The translations under genes and the position numbers were made by a program. Positions 27,571 to 36,544 of a stretch of DNA of 64,000 nucleotides are shown here, piece after piece. The stretch comes from DATEDA01 sp963789885 (GTDB taxonomy: Bacteria > Pseudomonadota > Gammaproteobacteria > Burkholderiales > SG8-39). Position 1 is the stretch's first letter. The number at the start of each line of letters is the position of its first letter. The notes under the pieces are model-generated. The model made no database searches. It worked only from the letters and a program-made list of their open reading frames with translations, and was not told the origin of the DNA. The stretch covers positions 248,001 through 312,000 of the forward strand of contig CAWBNB010000005.1 of assembly GCA_963789885.1 (NCBI GenBank), given 5' to 3'.

Positions 27571-28812
27571 CTACTCCTCTTTCTTCGTCGGCCCGAGCCC
27601 GAGCTGCTTCAGCTTGCGGTAGAGGTGCGTGCGCTCGAGGCCGCTCTTCTCGGCGAGCCGGCTGATCGAGCTCTCGCGCGCAAGGTGGTGCTCGAAATAC
27701 GCGCGCTCGAAGGCTTCGCGCGCCTCGCGCAGCGGCAGATCGAGCGGCAGGCCGGCGAAGGTCGGCGCACCGTCGGCCGCGGGCAGCGCCCGGCTGACGT
27801 CCTCGGCGCCGATCTCGTCGTCGAGCGCGGTGAGCGCCGCGGTCCGCACCACCTGCTGCAGCTCCTCGAGATTGCGGGGCCAGGCGAAGTTGCGCAACGT
27901 GTTGAGCGCGGCGGTCGAAAACTCCCGCGGCGGACAGAACCGCGCCTCCACCAGCTGCGCGAGCAGCATCGCGGCGATCTCCGGGATGTCCTCGGCGTAC
28001 TGGCGGAGCGCGGGCAGGGGCAACACGAGCTGGGAAAGCTGCGCGAGGAGCTGCGGGTCGAACCCGCGCTCGTCGGTGAGCCGCCGCGGATCCTCGGCCG
28101 TAAAGGTGACGAGGCGCACCTTCTGCCGCTCGGTGCGCAACGCGACGAACGCGAGGTTCTTCTGCTGGACGCGGGAAAGCGCCGCCAGCTCGTCGACGAA
28201 CAGGATTCCGCCGGCGGCCTGCGCGAGCAGTTCCTGCGGTCCCTCGGCAAGCGTGGCGCCCGCGGTCACCCACGGCGTGCCGGGATGCTGGAGCGCGCGC
28301 GCGAAGAGCTCCGGCATGACGCCCGGCTCGCCGCGGAGGAGCAGCGGCGCGGCGACCGGCGCGAGCTGTCCGAGGCGCCTGCGCAGATCGGCGATCACCG
28401 CGGAGCGGCCGAGGTTCCCGAGCGCAAGTCCGGTTGCGGGCGGCGCTTCGCCCGTGCGGAGCGCCCGTTTCACCGTGGCAAGCAGCTTCTGCATCGCGAT
28501 CGGCTTCTCGAGGAAGTCGAGCGCGCCGATGCGGGTCGCTTCGACCGCGGTGTCGATGGTGGCGTGGCCCGACATCATCACCACCGGCATCGTCAGCTGG
28601 CCGCCGGCCGCCCATTCCTTGAGGAGCGAGATGCCGTCGGTGTCGGGCATCCAGATGTCGAGCAGCACGAGGTCCGGCCGCTCGCGCCCGCGAGCGTCGC
28701 GCGCCGTGGTCGCGTTCTCCGCCACGCGCACCGTGTGCCCTTCGTCGGCGAGGATCTCCGACAGGAGCTCGCGGATTCCGACTTCGTCGTCGACTACGAG
28801 GATGTTTGCCAT
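27571..28812 (-). CDS. ntrX: NtrX-like response regulator with a degenerate AAA+ domain
   Basis: The 413-residue protein has an intact receiver (VVDDE; phospho-acceptor Asp52 in LVLLDIWMPD; MSGHATIDTAV; Lys103), a central AAA+ domain and a C-terminal Fis-type HTH (ISRLAEKSGLERTHLYRKLKQLG). The AAA+ part is abnormal. The Walker A position reads RGEPGVMPE (about 160-168) in place of GExGTGKE, without the lysine, and the GAFTGA loop that contacts sigma-54 is missing. Walker B-like GGILFVDELA (201-210) remains. ATP hydrolysis and sigma-54 activation are therefore unlikely; it may act through DNA binding alone. It is next to the kinase gene ntrY, 9 bases apart. Confidence 0.88.
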   Translation of the reverse strand: MANILVVDDEVGIRELLSEILADEGHTVRVAENATTARDARGRERPDLVLLDIWMPDTDGISLLKEWAAGGQLTMPVVMMSGHATIDTAVEATRIGALDFLEKPIAMQKLLATVKRALRTGEAPPATGLALGNLGRSAVIADLRRRLGQLAPVAAPLLLRGEPGVMPELFARALQHPGTPWVTAGATLAEGPQELLAQAAGGILFVDELAALSRVQQKNLAFVALRTERQKVRLVTFTAEDPRRLTDERGFDPQLLAQLSQLVLPLPALRQYAEDIPEIAAMLLAQLVEARFCPPREFSTAALNTLRNFAWPRNLEELQQVVRTAALTALDDEIGAEDVSRALPAADGAPTFAGLPLDLPLREAREAFERAYFEHHLARESSISRLAEKSGLERTHLYRKLKQLGLGPTKKEE

Positions 28813-28821
28813 GTTCCCGTT

Positions 28822-30930
28822 TCAGGCTGCGAGCGGCAGGGCGATGGTCACCGCCGCGCCGCCACGGCCGGCGCCGCCCGCGCGGTTCTCGAGGCTCACC
28901 GTGCCGTGGTGCTCGTCGATGATCTTCTTCACGATCGCGAGGCCGAGTCCGGTCCCCTTCGGCTTCGTGGTGACGTACGGCTCGAAGGCGCGCTTCATGA
29001 TCGACTCGGCGAACCCGCCGCCGTTGTCGGCGATCGCGAGCCGCACGCGGTCGCCTGCGCGCTCGGTGCGCACCTCAATGCGCGGGTCGGCGTGCCCCGC
29101 AAGCGCGTCCTCGGCGTTCTGCAGCAGGTTGTGGATCACCTGCCGGAGCTGGGTCGGGTCGCCGCGGACGAGCGGCAGGGCCGGATCGAGCCGCGCCGCG
29201 ATCTTCGCATGCGAATGGTCATAGAGGGCGAGGATCTCGCCGACGAGAGCGTTGAGGTCGAGCGTCCCGAGGGTCGGCGCCGGCATGCGCGCGTACTCAC
29301 CGAAGTCGTCGACCATCGCCTTCATCGCGGCGACCTGGTTGATGATCGTCTCGGTCGCGCGGGCGAGCGTTTCCCGGTCGGCCGGCGCGAGGCGGTCGGC
29401 GAGCTTCGCCTGCACCCGCTCGGCCGACAGCTGGATCGGCGTGAGCGGGTTCTTGATCTCGTGCGCGAGCCGCCGGGCGACCTCGCCCCAGGCGGTCGCC
29501 CGCTGTGCGGCGATCAGCTGGCTCACGTCGTCGAACACGACGACGTAGCCGACGCCCCCCGGCAGCCGCGAGCCTCGCACGAGTAGGGTCAGGGCGCGAT
29601 CCCCGACGTCGAGCTGCCGCTGCCACGGCGCATCCGCGGCAGCTTCCGCGAAGCCCTCGCGGATCGCACCCGCGAGCGTGTCGAGCGCCGGCGATCCGGC
29701 GAGCGGCCCGCCGGCGCACGCCGCAGGATCCTCGCCGAGGATCCGTGCGGCGCCGGCGTTTGCCACCTCCAGCCGGAACATCTCGTCGAAGGTGAGCACG
29801 CCGGCCGAGAGGTTGGCGAGGATGCTCTGCAGGTAAGCGTTCGCGTTCTCGAGCTGCAGGCGGTTCGCCTCTGCCGCCCCGCGCGCGTCGTCGAGCTGGC
29901 CGATCATGCTGTTGAACGAGCGCGTGAGCACACCGAGCTCGTCGCGGCTCGTGACCCGCGGCCGCCGCGAGAAATCCCCGCGCGCCACCGCGAGCGTCGA
30001 CTCGGCGAGCTCGGCGAGCGGCTCCGAAAGCCGCCGGCTGAGGATGAACGCGAGCGCGATCGCGGAAAAGAGCGCAAGCAGCAGGGTGAGAGTCAGCGTC
30101 AGCAGGTAGATGCGCTTCAAGCCGCTCCGCAGGAGGGACAACTGCTGGTAGTCGCGGTAGACCGATTGCACGGTGTCCGCGGTTTCCGCGAGGGTCGGCG
30201 GCACCGTTTGCACGAGCTGGACGAGCCGGGTTTCGTCGGCGATCGTGGCGCCAGTGAGCGGCACGATCACGCGCAGCCGCAGACCCTTCTCGCCGACGGG
30301 TTCGGTCGCGGCGTAGAGGCGCGCCGCGCGCACCTGGCGCAGCGCCGCGGGCGGCGGCGGGTCGGGCACGAGCTTCGTGGGCTCGCGGCTCGCGCTGGCG
30401 ATGATTGCGCCGCTCGGGGTGATGATCGACGCCTCGTCGACGCCGGCCTGCTCGCGCATCCGGTCGAGCGCCTTCGCCTGCGCTGGCGGCGGCAGGTCCG
30501 ACAGCTCGAGCGCCATCGCCCGCGCCTTGCTCCGCAGGTCGCCGAGCATGTTGTCGAGGGCACTGCGGCCGAGCGAGAGGCCGCTCTCGAGCGCAGTGTC
30601 GACGCGTACGTCGAACCACGACTCGATGCTCTTCGTCAGGAACTGGACCGAGACGGTGTAGACGAGCGCCCCGGGGACGACCGCTAGGACGGCGAACAGG
30701 ACCAGCAGCCGGAACGTGAGCCGCGAGCCGAACACCCGGCCCTTCAGCGCGCGGCGCAGCGTCACGAGCTGATAACCGACGAGCCCGAGCAGCGCCGCGG
30801 CGATCACCGCGTTGAGGATCAGGAGCAGCGGATAGTGGCTGGCGAAGATCGAGGTGTTCGCGCTCGCCGCGGCGAGCAGGAAGAGGAGGATCCCCCCGAG
30901 GGCCGCGCTGGCGACGAGGAGGTAGGTCAT
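28822..30930 (-). CDS. ntrY: NtrY-like membrane sensor histidine kinase
   Basis: Starting at MTYLLVASAALGG, the 702-residue kinase has N-terminal membrane helices, an extracytoplasmic sensor region, a further TM (YLLTLTLTLLLALFSAIALAFIL), HAMP (RRLSEPLAELAESTLAVARGDFS), a PAS domain (ILANLSAGVLTFDEMFRLEVAN), the H-box HEIKNPLTPIQLSAERV and an ATPase domain with NLLQNAEDAL, ADNGGGF and GTGLGLAIVKKI. It should phosphorylate the adjacent NtrX-like regulator. NtrY homologues respond to nitrogen, oxygen or redox in other bacteria; the signal here is unknown. Confidence 0.93.
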   Translation of the reverse strand: MTYLLVASAALGGILLFLLAAASANTSIFASHYPLLLILNAVIAAALLGLVGYQLVTLRRALKGRVFGSRLTFRLLVLFAVLAVVPGALVYTVSVQFLTKSIESWFDVRVDTALESGLSLGRSALDNMLGDLRSKARAMALELSDLPPPAQAKALDRMREQAGVDEASIITPSGAIIASASREPTKLVPDPPPPAALRQVRAARLYAATEPVGEKGLRLRVIVPLTGATIADETRLVQLVQTVPPTLAETADTVQSVYRDYQQLSLLRSGLKRIYLLTLTLTLLLALFSAIALAFILSRRLSEPLAELAESTLAVARGDFSRRPRVTSRDELGVLTRSFNSMIGQLDDARGAAEANRLQLENANAYLQSILANLSAGVLTFDEMFRLEVANAGAARILGEDPAACAGGPLAGSPALDTLAGAIREGFAEAAADAPWQRQLDVGDRALTLLVRGSRLPGGVGYVVVFDDVSQLIAAQRATAWGEVARRLAHEIKNPLTPIQLSAERVQAKLADRLAPADRETLARATETIINQVAAMKAMVDDFGEYARMPAPTLGTLDLNALVGEILALYDHSHAKIAARLDPALPLVRGDPTQLRQVIHNLLQNAEDALAGHADPRIEVRTERAGDRVRLAIADNGGGFAESIMKRAFEPYVTTKPKGTGLGLAIVKKIIDEHHGTVSLENRAGGAGRGGAAVTIALPLAA

Positions 30931-30949
30931 CTCGGCGCCTCGGCGGGGG

Positions 30950-31522
30950 TCACTTCGGGGCCTCCGCGGCAAGGGCCGAGCCGTTCACCTCCCACCGTTT
31001 CCAGGGCGAGGCGAGCGTCCATTCGCGGCTGGCAAGCGCGCTCACCTGGAACGGCTTCGGCAGCTGCGCGGTGTCGAGGCGCATGCGCACGTACGCGTGG
31101 TAAGTCGTGTCGGGCTGGAGCGCACCGCGCGGCAGGACCAGCCACTCGCGGATCCGCGTCAGCGCGTTGATCGCATCGGCGAGCGTCGGATAGCTCCGGT
31201 GCAGCGCCCCGGTGGACAGGCGGTAGGTACGCGTCAGCGCGTGGAACGAGAGCCGGAGCGTCAGCGTCGCGGTGCCGATCCGCTCGTCGAACCAGTACCA
31301 GCGCGGCCGGTTGCACTCGAACTCGACCAGGAAGTAGAGCGGCACGCCTTTGGCGAGGGCGTCCTCCAGGCGTGCGGTGAGCTCGAGCTCGAAGTCGCCG
31401 TTGAACACGATGCCTTCGTCGGTGGCCGCGAGGTCCGCGGCGCGAACTTCGATCTCGTCCGCGACCGCGACGCCCACGCAGAGCGCGAGCGCCGCCAGAG
31501 CGAGCCTCAGCGCGCGCAGCAT
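30950..31522 (-). CDS. DUF4390 secreted protein
   Basis: The 190-residue protein has a Sec signal peptide (LRLALAALALCVGVAVADE) and a beta-rich mature domain: AADLAATDEGIVFNGDFELELTARLEDAL, FLVEFECNRPRWYWFDERIG, YHAYVRMRLDTAQLPKPFQVSAL and the end SREWTLASPWKRWEV. This is DUF4390, found almost always between rsmB and ntrY in betaproteobacteria. Its function is unknown; the conserved position suggests a periplasmic role connected to the NtrY sensor, but that is inference. It starts three bases after the rsmB stop. Confidence 0.88.
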   Translation of the reverse strand: MLRALRLALAALALCVGVAVADEIEVRAADLAATDEGIVFNGDFELELTARLEDALAKGVPLYFLVEFECNRPRWYWFDERIGTATLTLRLSFHALTRTYRLSTGALHRSYPTLADAINALTRIREWLVLPRGALQPDTTYHAYVRMRLDTAQLPKPFQVSALASREWTLASPWKRWEVNGSALAAEAPK

Positions 31523-31525
31523 GCC

Positions 31526-32794
31526 TCAGTGCTTGGCGAAGGCCGCATAGAAGAAACCATCGTGCTCGCCGTCGGGCGGGAGCCGCCCGCCGTCGAGCCG
31601 CGGGCAGGGGCAGGCGCCGCGCGCCGGGGCAGCGGGCGAGGAACGCTTCGACCACCGCCTCGTTCTCCTCGGCGAACACCGAACAGGTGGCGTAGAGCAA
31701 TTTACCATCGGGCGCAAGCACGCGCCAAAGCGCATCGAGAAGGCGCGACTGCTCGCGCGCGAAGCCGGCGAGGTCGCGCTCGCGACGCAGCCACTTGATG
31801 TCGGGGTGCCGCCGCACGACGCCCGAGGCGCTGCACGGCGCGTCGAGCAGGATGCGCTCGAACGGCCGGCGGTCCCACCACGAGTCCGGATCGCCCGCGT
31901 CGGCGGCGCGGACGGTCGCGGTGAGATGCAGGCGCCGGAGGTTGTCCGCGATGCGTGGCACCCGCCCGGCATCGCGGTCGATGGCCAAGAGATCGAGATC
32001 GGCGAGCTCGGCAAGGTGCGCCGTCTTGCCGCCGGGCGCCGCGCAGGCGTCGAGCACGCGCATCCCGCCGCGGACGTCGAGCAGCGGCGCCGCGAGCTGG
32101 GCCCCGGCGTCCTGGACCGAGACATCGCCGTCGCGGAAGCCGGGTAGCTCGTCGACGCTCCGCGGCCGGTCCAGCCGCACGGCCGAATCGCCGATGCGTG
32201 CGGCCGGAATGCCCTCGCCCGCGAGCCGCGCGAGGTACGCGTCGACGGTCAAGCGCCGGCGGTTCACGCGCAGGGTCAGCGGCGGGCGCGCGTTCCCCGC
32301 CGCGAGGATCGCTTCCCAGCCGCCGGGCTGCGCGCGCCGCACGCGATCGATCCACCACTGCGGATAACCGAGCCGCCCGGGTTCCGAGCGCCGCGCGTCG
32401 GCTTCGAGCGTCTCGCGTCGGCGAAGGTAGTTGCGCAGCAGTGCATTCACGAACCCGCGCGCGGCGTCATTGACCGAGCTTCGCGCAGGCAGTGACGGCT
32501 TCGTCGACGACGGTGTGCGGGGCGCGGCGCTCGTGGCGCAGCTCGTGGAGTGCGCAGAGCAGCAACGCGTGGACCGGCGCGATCGGGGATCCCCTTCCGG
32601 GCAAGTGCGGCGAGCATCGCCTGTGGGGCACCGTAGTCGCGGAGCGTCGCGTAGGCGAGGTTCTGCACCGCCGGGCGCGTCGCCCCGGGCTCCGCCTCGT
32701 CGAGCGCGGCGTTGAGGCTGGCGCCGCCGAGCACGCGCGCGACGGCCCGGCTCGCGCCGGCGAGGACTTCGGAGAGCGGTGGCGTCAACGTCAC
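31526..32794 (-). pseudogene. rsmB: 16S rRNA m5C967 methyltransferase RsmB, three frameshifts
   Basis: RsmB methylates C967 of 16S rRNA using SAM. All parts are present but in three frames. The N-terminal NusB-like domain (VQNLAYATLRDYGAP) breaks near 32590 and resumes as PVHALLLCALHELRHERRAPH. It breaks again near 32475 and resumes as DAARGFVNALLRNYL, then runs through the methyltransferase core (VLDACAAPGGKTAHLAEL, LLDAPCSASGVVRRHPDIKW, LLYATCSVFAEENE) with both catalytic cysteines. It shifts last near 31600 into RLDGGRLPPDGEHDGFFYAAFAKH. Deleting one base at each site gives about 421 residues, the normal length. The GTG start at 32794 is chosen by homology. Confidence 0.85.
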
Positions 32795-32859
32795 GACGGC
32801 GGGGAGTGTATCGGCTCCCCGCCGTCGCACGGCACCTTATCCGGAGAGAAACCGACTCG

Positions 32860-33705
32860 CTACGCCATCGCAAGGAGGCGCGCGATGCGTTCCTCGGTCG
32901 ACGGGTGGGTGCTGAAAAGGCCCTTGATGCCGCCGCCGGAAAGCGGGTTCACGATCATCATCTGCGCGGTAGCGGGGTTGGCCTCCGCAGCGGCGAGCGG
33001 AATGCCGCGCGCGTAGGCGTCGATCTTCGCCAGGGCGTCGGCAAGCGCGCGCGGGTCGCCGGAGATCTCCGCGCCGCCGCGGTCGGCGCCAAACTCGCGC
33101 GTGCGCGAGATCGCGAACTGGATCAGCATCGCCGCGATCGGCGCCAGCACGAGCACGAGGATCGCGAGGATCGGGTTGTCGCCCCCGCCTTCCTCGTCTC
33201 TGTGGCCGCCGAACAGCATCCCGAAATTCGCCAGCGTCGAAATCGCGCCGGCGACGGTAGCGGAAAGCGTCGAGATCAGGATGTCCCGGTGCTTCACGTG
33301 CGTCAGCTCGTGCGCCATGACCCCGCGGAGCTCGCGCGGGGTAAGCAGCCGCAGGATACCGGTGGTTGCCGCGACCGCTGCGTGCTCCGGGTTGCGCCCG
33401 GTGGCGAACGCGTTCGGCTGCACCTCGTCGATCAGGTACACCCGCGGCATCGGCAGCCCGGCGCGTGCGGCGAGCTCCTTCACCGTGCCGTAGAGCTGCG
33501 GCGCCGAGGTCTCGTCGACTTCCTGCGCGCGATACATCGACAGCACCAGCCGGTCGGAGAACCAGTAGGCGAAGAAATTCATCACGCCGCCGATCGCGAG
33601 CGCGACGAGCATGCCCTGCTGGCCGCCAATGACGGCGCCGATCGCGCCGAACAGCGCCACGATTCCCGCCATCAGGATGGCGGTCTTCAGCCAATTGCCG
33701 ATCAC
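32860..33705 (-). CDS. htpX: Membrane zinc metalloprotease HtpX
   Basis: A 281-residue M48 protease with two N-terminal membrane helices, the conserved PNAFATGRNPEHAAVAAT segment, the zinc-binding HELTH (residues 132-136) and the third-ligand helix REFGADRGGAEISGDP. Two further helices follow the active site. HtpX degrades misfolded inner-membrane proteins together with FtsH. It sits between fmt and rsmB in a conserved housekeeping cluster. Confidence 0.96.
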   Translation of the reverse strand: MIGNWLKTAILMAGIVALFGAIGAVIGGQQGMLVALAIGGVMNFFAYWFSDRLVLSMYRAQEVDETSAPQLYGTVKELAARAGLPMPRVYLIDEVQPNAFATGRNPEHAAVAATTGILRLLTPRELRGVMAHELTHVKHRDILISTLSATVAGAISTLANFGMLFGGHRDEEGGGDNPILAILVLVLAPIAAMLIQFAISRTREFGADRGGAEISGDPRALADALAKIDAYARGIPLAAAEANPATAQMMIVNPLSGGGIKGLFSTHPSTEERIARLLAMA

Positions 33706-33771
33706 TGTTGCCCCGTGTGGAGGACCCAGACGGAGCGGTAAATCGGGGCGAGCCGCGCCGATTCAAATGTT

Positions 33772-34710
33772 TCAGTTTGTTGCGAGCAGCTCGAAGCGTT
33801 CACCGACAGCCAGCGGGAACCCGCGTAGAAGATCGCTCGCGGAAAGCCGCTTGCCGCCGGCGCGCTGCAGCGCCTCGAGGCGAAGCGCACCGGTGCCCGC
33901 GGCAACGACGATCCCCTGGGGGTCGATCGCGATCACCGCGCCCGGCTCGCCCGTCCCGCCGGCCGGCGCCGCCTGCCACACCTTGACCTCGGTGCCGCGC
34001 ACGCGCGCCGTCGCGCCGGGAACGGGATTGAACGCGCGCACCTGCCGCGCAATTTCCGCGGCCGGGCGAGTCCAGTCGATCCGCGCCTCCTGCTTCTCGA
34101 GCTTGGCCGCGTAAGTCGCGCCCGCGGCCGGCTGCGGCGTGGCCACGAGCGCTCCGCGCGCGAGGCCGTCGAGCGCACTCACCACGAGTCGAGCGCCGAG
34201 CGCGGCGAGCCGGTCGTGGAGCGTCCCCGCCGTGTCCTCGGGAAGAATCGGCAGCGCTTCGCGCAGCAGTACCGGGCCGGTGTCCAGTCCTGCGTCCATC
34301 TGCATGATCGAGATGCCCGTTTCCCGGTCGCCGGCGAGGAGCGCTCGGTGGATCGGCGCCGCGCCCCGCCAGCGGGGCAGGAGTGAGGCATGGATGTTGA
34401 TCGCGCCGAGGCGCGGGATGTCCAGGACCGCCTGCGGCAGGATCAGGCCGTAGGCGGCCACGACGAGCGCGTCCGGCGCGAGCGCCTGCAACTCGCCCTG
34501 CGCCGCCGGGCTCTTGAGCGTGGCAGGCTGTAAGAGCGGAATCCCCCGACGCGCCGCCGCCTGCTTGACCCGACTCGCGACGGCGGCAAGTCCGCGGCCG
34601 GCGGGGCGGTCAGGCTGGGTCAGGACCGCTGCAACATAGTGCCCGGCGGCAACCACTGCCTCAAGCGCCGGTACGGCGAAGTCGGGCGTTCCGGCGAACA
34701 CGATGCGCAT
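33772..34710 (-). CDS. fmt: Methionyl-tRNA formyltransferase
   Basis: The 312-residue enzyme formylates initiator Met-tRNA with 10-formyl-THF. Motifs are MRIVFAGTPDFAVPALEAVV, the catalytic Asn/His region GAINIHASLLPRWRGAAPI, and MQMDAGLDTGPVLL with the catalytic aspartate. The C-terminal OB-like domain (FNPVPGATARVRGTEVKVW) binds tRNA. It is 28 bases downstream of def, the usual pairing of the two enzymes that add and remove the formyl group. Confidence 0.97.
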   Translation of the reverse strand: MRIVFAGTPDFAVPALEAVVAAGHYVAAVLTQPDRPAGRGLAAVASRVKQAAARRGIPLLQPATLKSPAAQGELQALAPDALVVAAYGLILPQAVLDIPRLGAINIHASLLPRWRGAAPIHRALLAGDRETGISIMQMDAGLDTGPVLLREALPILPEDTAGTLHDRLAALGARLVVSALDGLARGALVATPQPAAGATYAAKLEKQEARIDWTRPAAEIARQVRAFNPVPGATARVRGTEVKVWQAAPAGGTGEPGAVIAIDPQGIVVAAGTGALRLEALQRAGGKRLSASDLLRGFPLAVGERFELLATN

Positions 34711-34738
34711 CGCGGCGGGCGCGAGCGGGCGAGCGGGC

Positions 34739-35245
34739 TCAGGCGGTCTGCCGGAGCTGCTTCTCCATCCTGGCCTTGATCCGGGAGCGCTTGAGGCGCG
34801 AGAGGTACTCGACGAACACCTTGCCCTCGAGGTGGTCCATCTCGTGCTGGATGCAGACCGCCAGCATGCCCTCGGCGGTACGCTCGAACGCTATGCCATT
34901 GGCATCGAGGGCGCGTACTGTTACCTTCGCCGCACGGGCCACCGTCTCATAGACTCCGGGTACGGAGAGGCAGCCTTCCTCGCACTCCTGGAGTTCTTCA
35001 CTCGCGCGGACGATCTCGGGATTGATCAGCACCAGGAGCTCGTCGCGGGTATCCGAGGCGTCGATGACGATGACCCGCCGATGGACGTCGACCTGCGTGG
35101 CGGCGAGCCCGATCCCCGGGGCGGCGTACATGGTCTCCGCCATGTCCCGGACCAGGCGGCGGACCTCGTCGTCGACCCGCTCGACCGGCCTGGCGACCTT
35201 GTGGAGGCGGGGGTCGGGGTAGCGCAGGATGTCGAGAAGTGCCAT
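34739..35245 (-). CDS. def: Peptide deformylase
   Basis: This 168-residue metalloenzyme removes the N-formyl group from nascent proteins. All three signature motifs are seen: GIGLAATQVDVH, EGCLSVPGV with the metal-binding cysteine, and QHEMDHLEGKVF with two metal-binding histidines and the catalytic glutamate. It is the first gene of the def-fmt-htpX-rsmB-DUF4390-ntrYX-trkAH run and is divergent from the LysM gene; the shared 117-base AT-rich interval should hold both promoters. Confidence 0.97.
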   Translation of the reverse strand: MALLDILRYPDPRLHKVARPVERVDDEVRRLVRDMAETMYAAPGIGLAATQVDVHRRVIVIDASDTRDELLVLINPEIVRASEELQECEEGCLSVPGVYETVARAAKVTVRALDANGIAFERTAEGMLAVCIQHEMDHLEGKVFVEYLSRLKRSRIKARMEKQLRQTA

Positions 35246-35362
35246 GAATTGCTTGCTGCGTGAAATAATTAGGTGCAGAATCTAAACAAAGTCCTTAGAC
35301 TTGCCTGATCGCGCCCAATAAATCAAACACTTGCCCTTGTTCTAGATCGGTCCGAGGTGGTC

Positions 35363-36523
35363 ATGTTCAAGTCTAGCACGGTGCTTTTCCTCGCCCTGGC
35401 TCTGGGGTTCTCTGTCGCCTCGGCGCAACAGCCCGATCCCCGCCAGACGGGGAACGTCCTTGAGATCAAGGCCGACGCGCCCGACCAGTACGTCGTGCAG
35501 CCGGGCGACACGCTCTGGGGAATCTCCGGCAAGTTCCTCTCGGAGCCCTGGCGCTGGCCCGAGATCTGGCGCCTGAACAAGGACCAGATCAAGAACCCCC
35601 ACTTGATCTACCCCGGCAACATCGTCCGGCTCGACCGCGCGACCGGGACGCTGTCGATCGAGCGCCTCGAACCGCGCGTTCGCGTCGAACCGCTGGCCGC
35701 CGAAGCGATCCCAACCATTCCGCTCAAGGTCATCGAGCCGTTCCTCGCCCGGCCGCTGGTCATCGAGCGGGGGGGCCTCGACAAGGCGCCGCAGATCGTC
35801 GCCACCGAGGAAGGCCGGTACTACATCGGTGCGGGCGCACGGGCTTACGCGGACGGTCTCGCCGGCGTGAAGCAGACGTTGTGGCAGGTGTATCGCCCCG
35901 GCCGGGAGCTCGTCGATCCGGACACCAACGAGGCGCTCGGCGAGGAGGCGATCTACCTGGGCACCGCGCGGCTCACCCGTGAGGGCAAGCAGCCCGAGCC
36001 ATCGACCCTCAGGATCCTGTCCGCAGTCCAGGAAATCAGCCAGGGCGATCGCCTCGTGGTCGCGCCGCAGCCGCAGCTCTTTTCGTTCGCGCCGCGGGCG
36101 CCGGACAAGGCGGTGCGCGCGCGGATCATGTCGATCTACGATGGCCGCAACGACGCGCGCTTCGATTACTACGACACCCTCCCGACCACTCGGGGAGTGT
36201 TCATCGGGCAGCCCAACTCGGAGTTGCAGCAACTGCGGTACGGCGGGGAGACCGGCAACCTGGCGGTGGTCAGCCTGAACAAAGGCGCCAAGGACGGCCT
36301 CCAGGCGGGACACGTGCTCGCGCTCTACCGATCGACCACCATCGTCAATGATCGCAGCACCGGGCCGTACTACATGGGCGACGTCCGCAAGCCAAACGTC
36401 CCGCTGCCGGAGGAGCGCTACGGCCTGCTCATGGTGTTCCGCGTCTTCGAGAATCTCTCCTACGCGCTCACGCTCAACGTCGAGCGGCAGGTTGCACCCG
36501 GCGACCTCGTGATGAATCCCTGA
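35363..36523 (+). CDS. Secreted LysM peptidoglycan-binding protein
   Basis: The 386-residue product has a Sec signal peptide (FLALALGFSVASAQQ) and one LysM domain soon after (YVVQPGDTLWGISGKFLSEP through NPHLIYPGNIVRL), spread by the WRWPEIWRLN insertion typical of this subgroup. The remaining about 300 residues are a conserved, beta-rich region (RAPDKAVRARIMSIYDGRND, GHVLALYRSTTIV, LLMVFRVFENLSYALTL) of unknown function. LysM implies attachment to peptidoglycan in the periplasm. Located directly upstream of dprA, as in many betaproteobacteria. Start chosen at ATG 35363, after a GAGG site. Confidence 0.9.
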   Translation: MFKSSTVLFLALALGFSVASAQQPDPRQTGNVLEIKADAPDQYVVQPGDTLWGISGKFLSEPWRWPEIWRLNKDQIKNPHLIYPGNIVRLDRATGTLSIERLEPRVRVEPLAAEAIPTIPLKVIEPFLARPLVIERGGLDKAPQIVATEEGRYYIGAGARAYADGLAGVKQTLWQVYRPGRELVDPDTNEALGEEAIYLGTARLTREGKQPEPSTLRILSAVQEISQGDRLVVAPQPQLFSFAPRAPDKAVRARIMSIYDGRNDARFDYYDTLPTTRGVFIGQPNSELQQLRYGGETGNLAVVSLNKGAKDGLQAGHVLALYRSTTIVNDRSTGPYYMGDVRKPNVPLPEERYGLLMVFRVFENLSYALTLNVERQVAPGDLVMNP

Positions 36524-36544
36524 TTCCGACGCCGGCGCCCGGGC

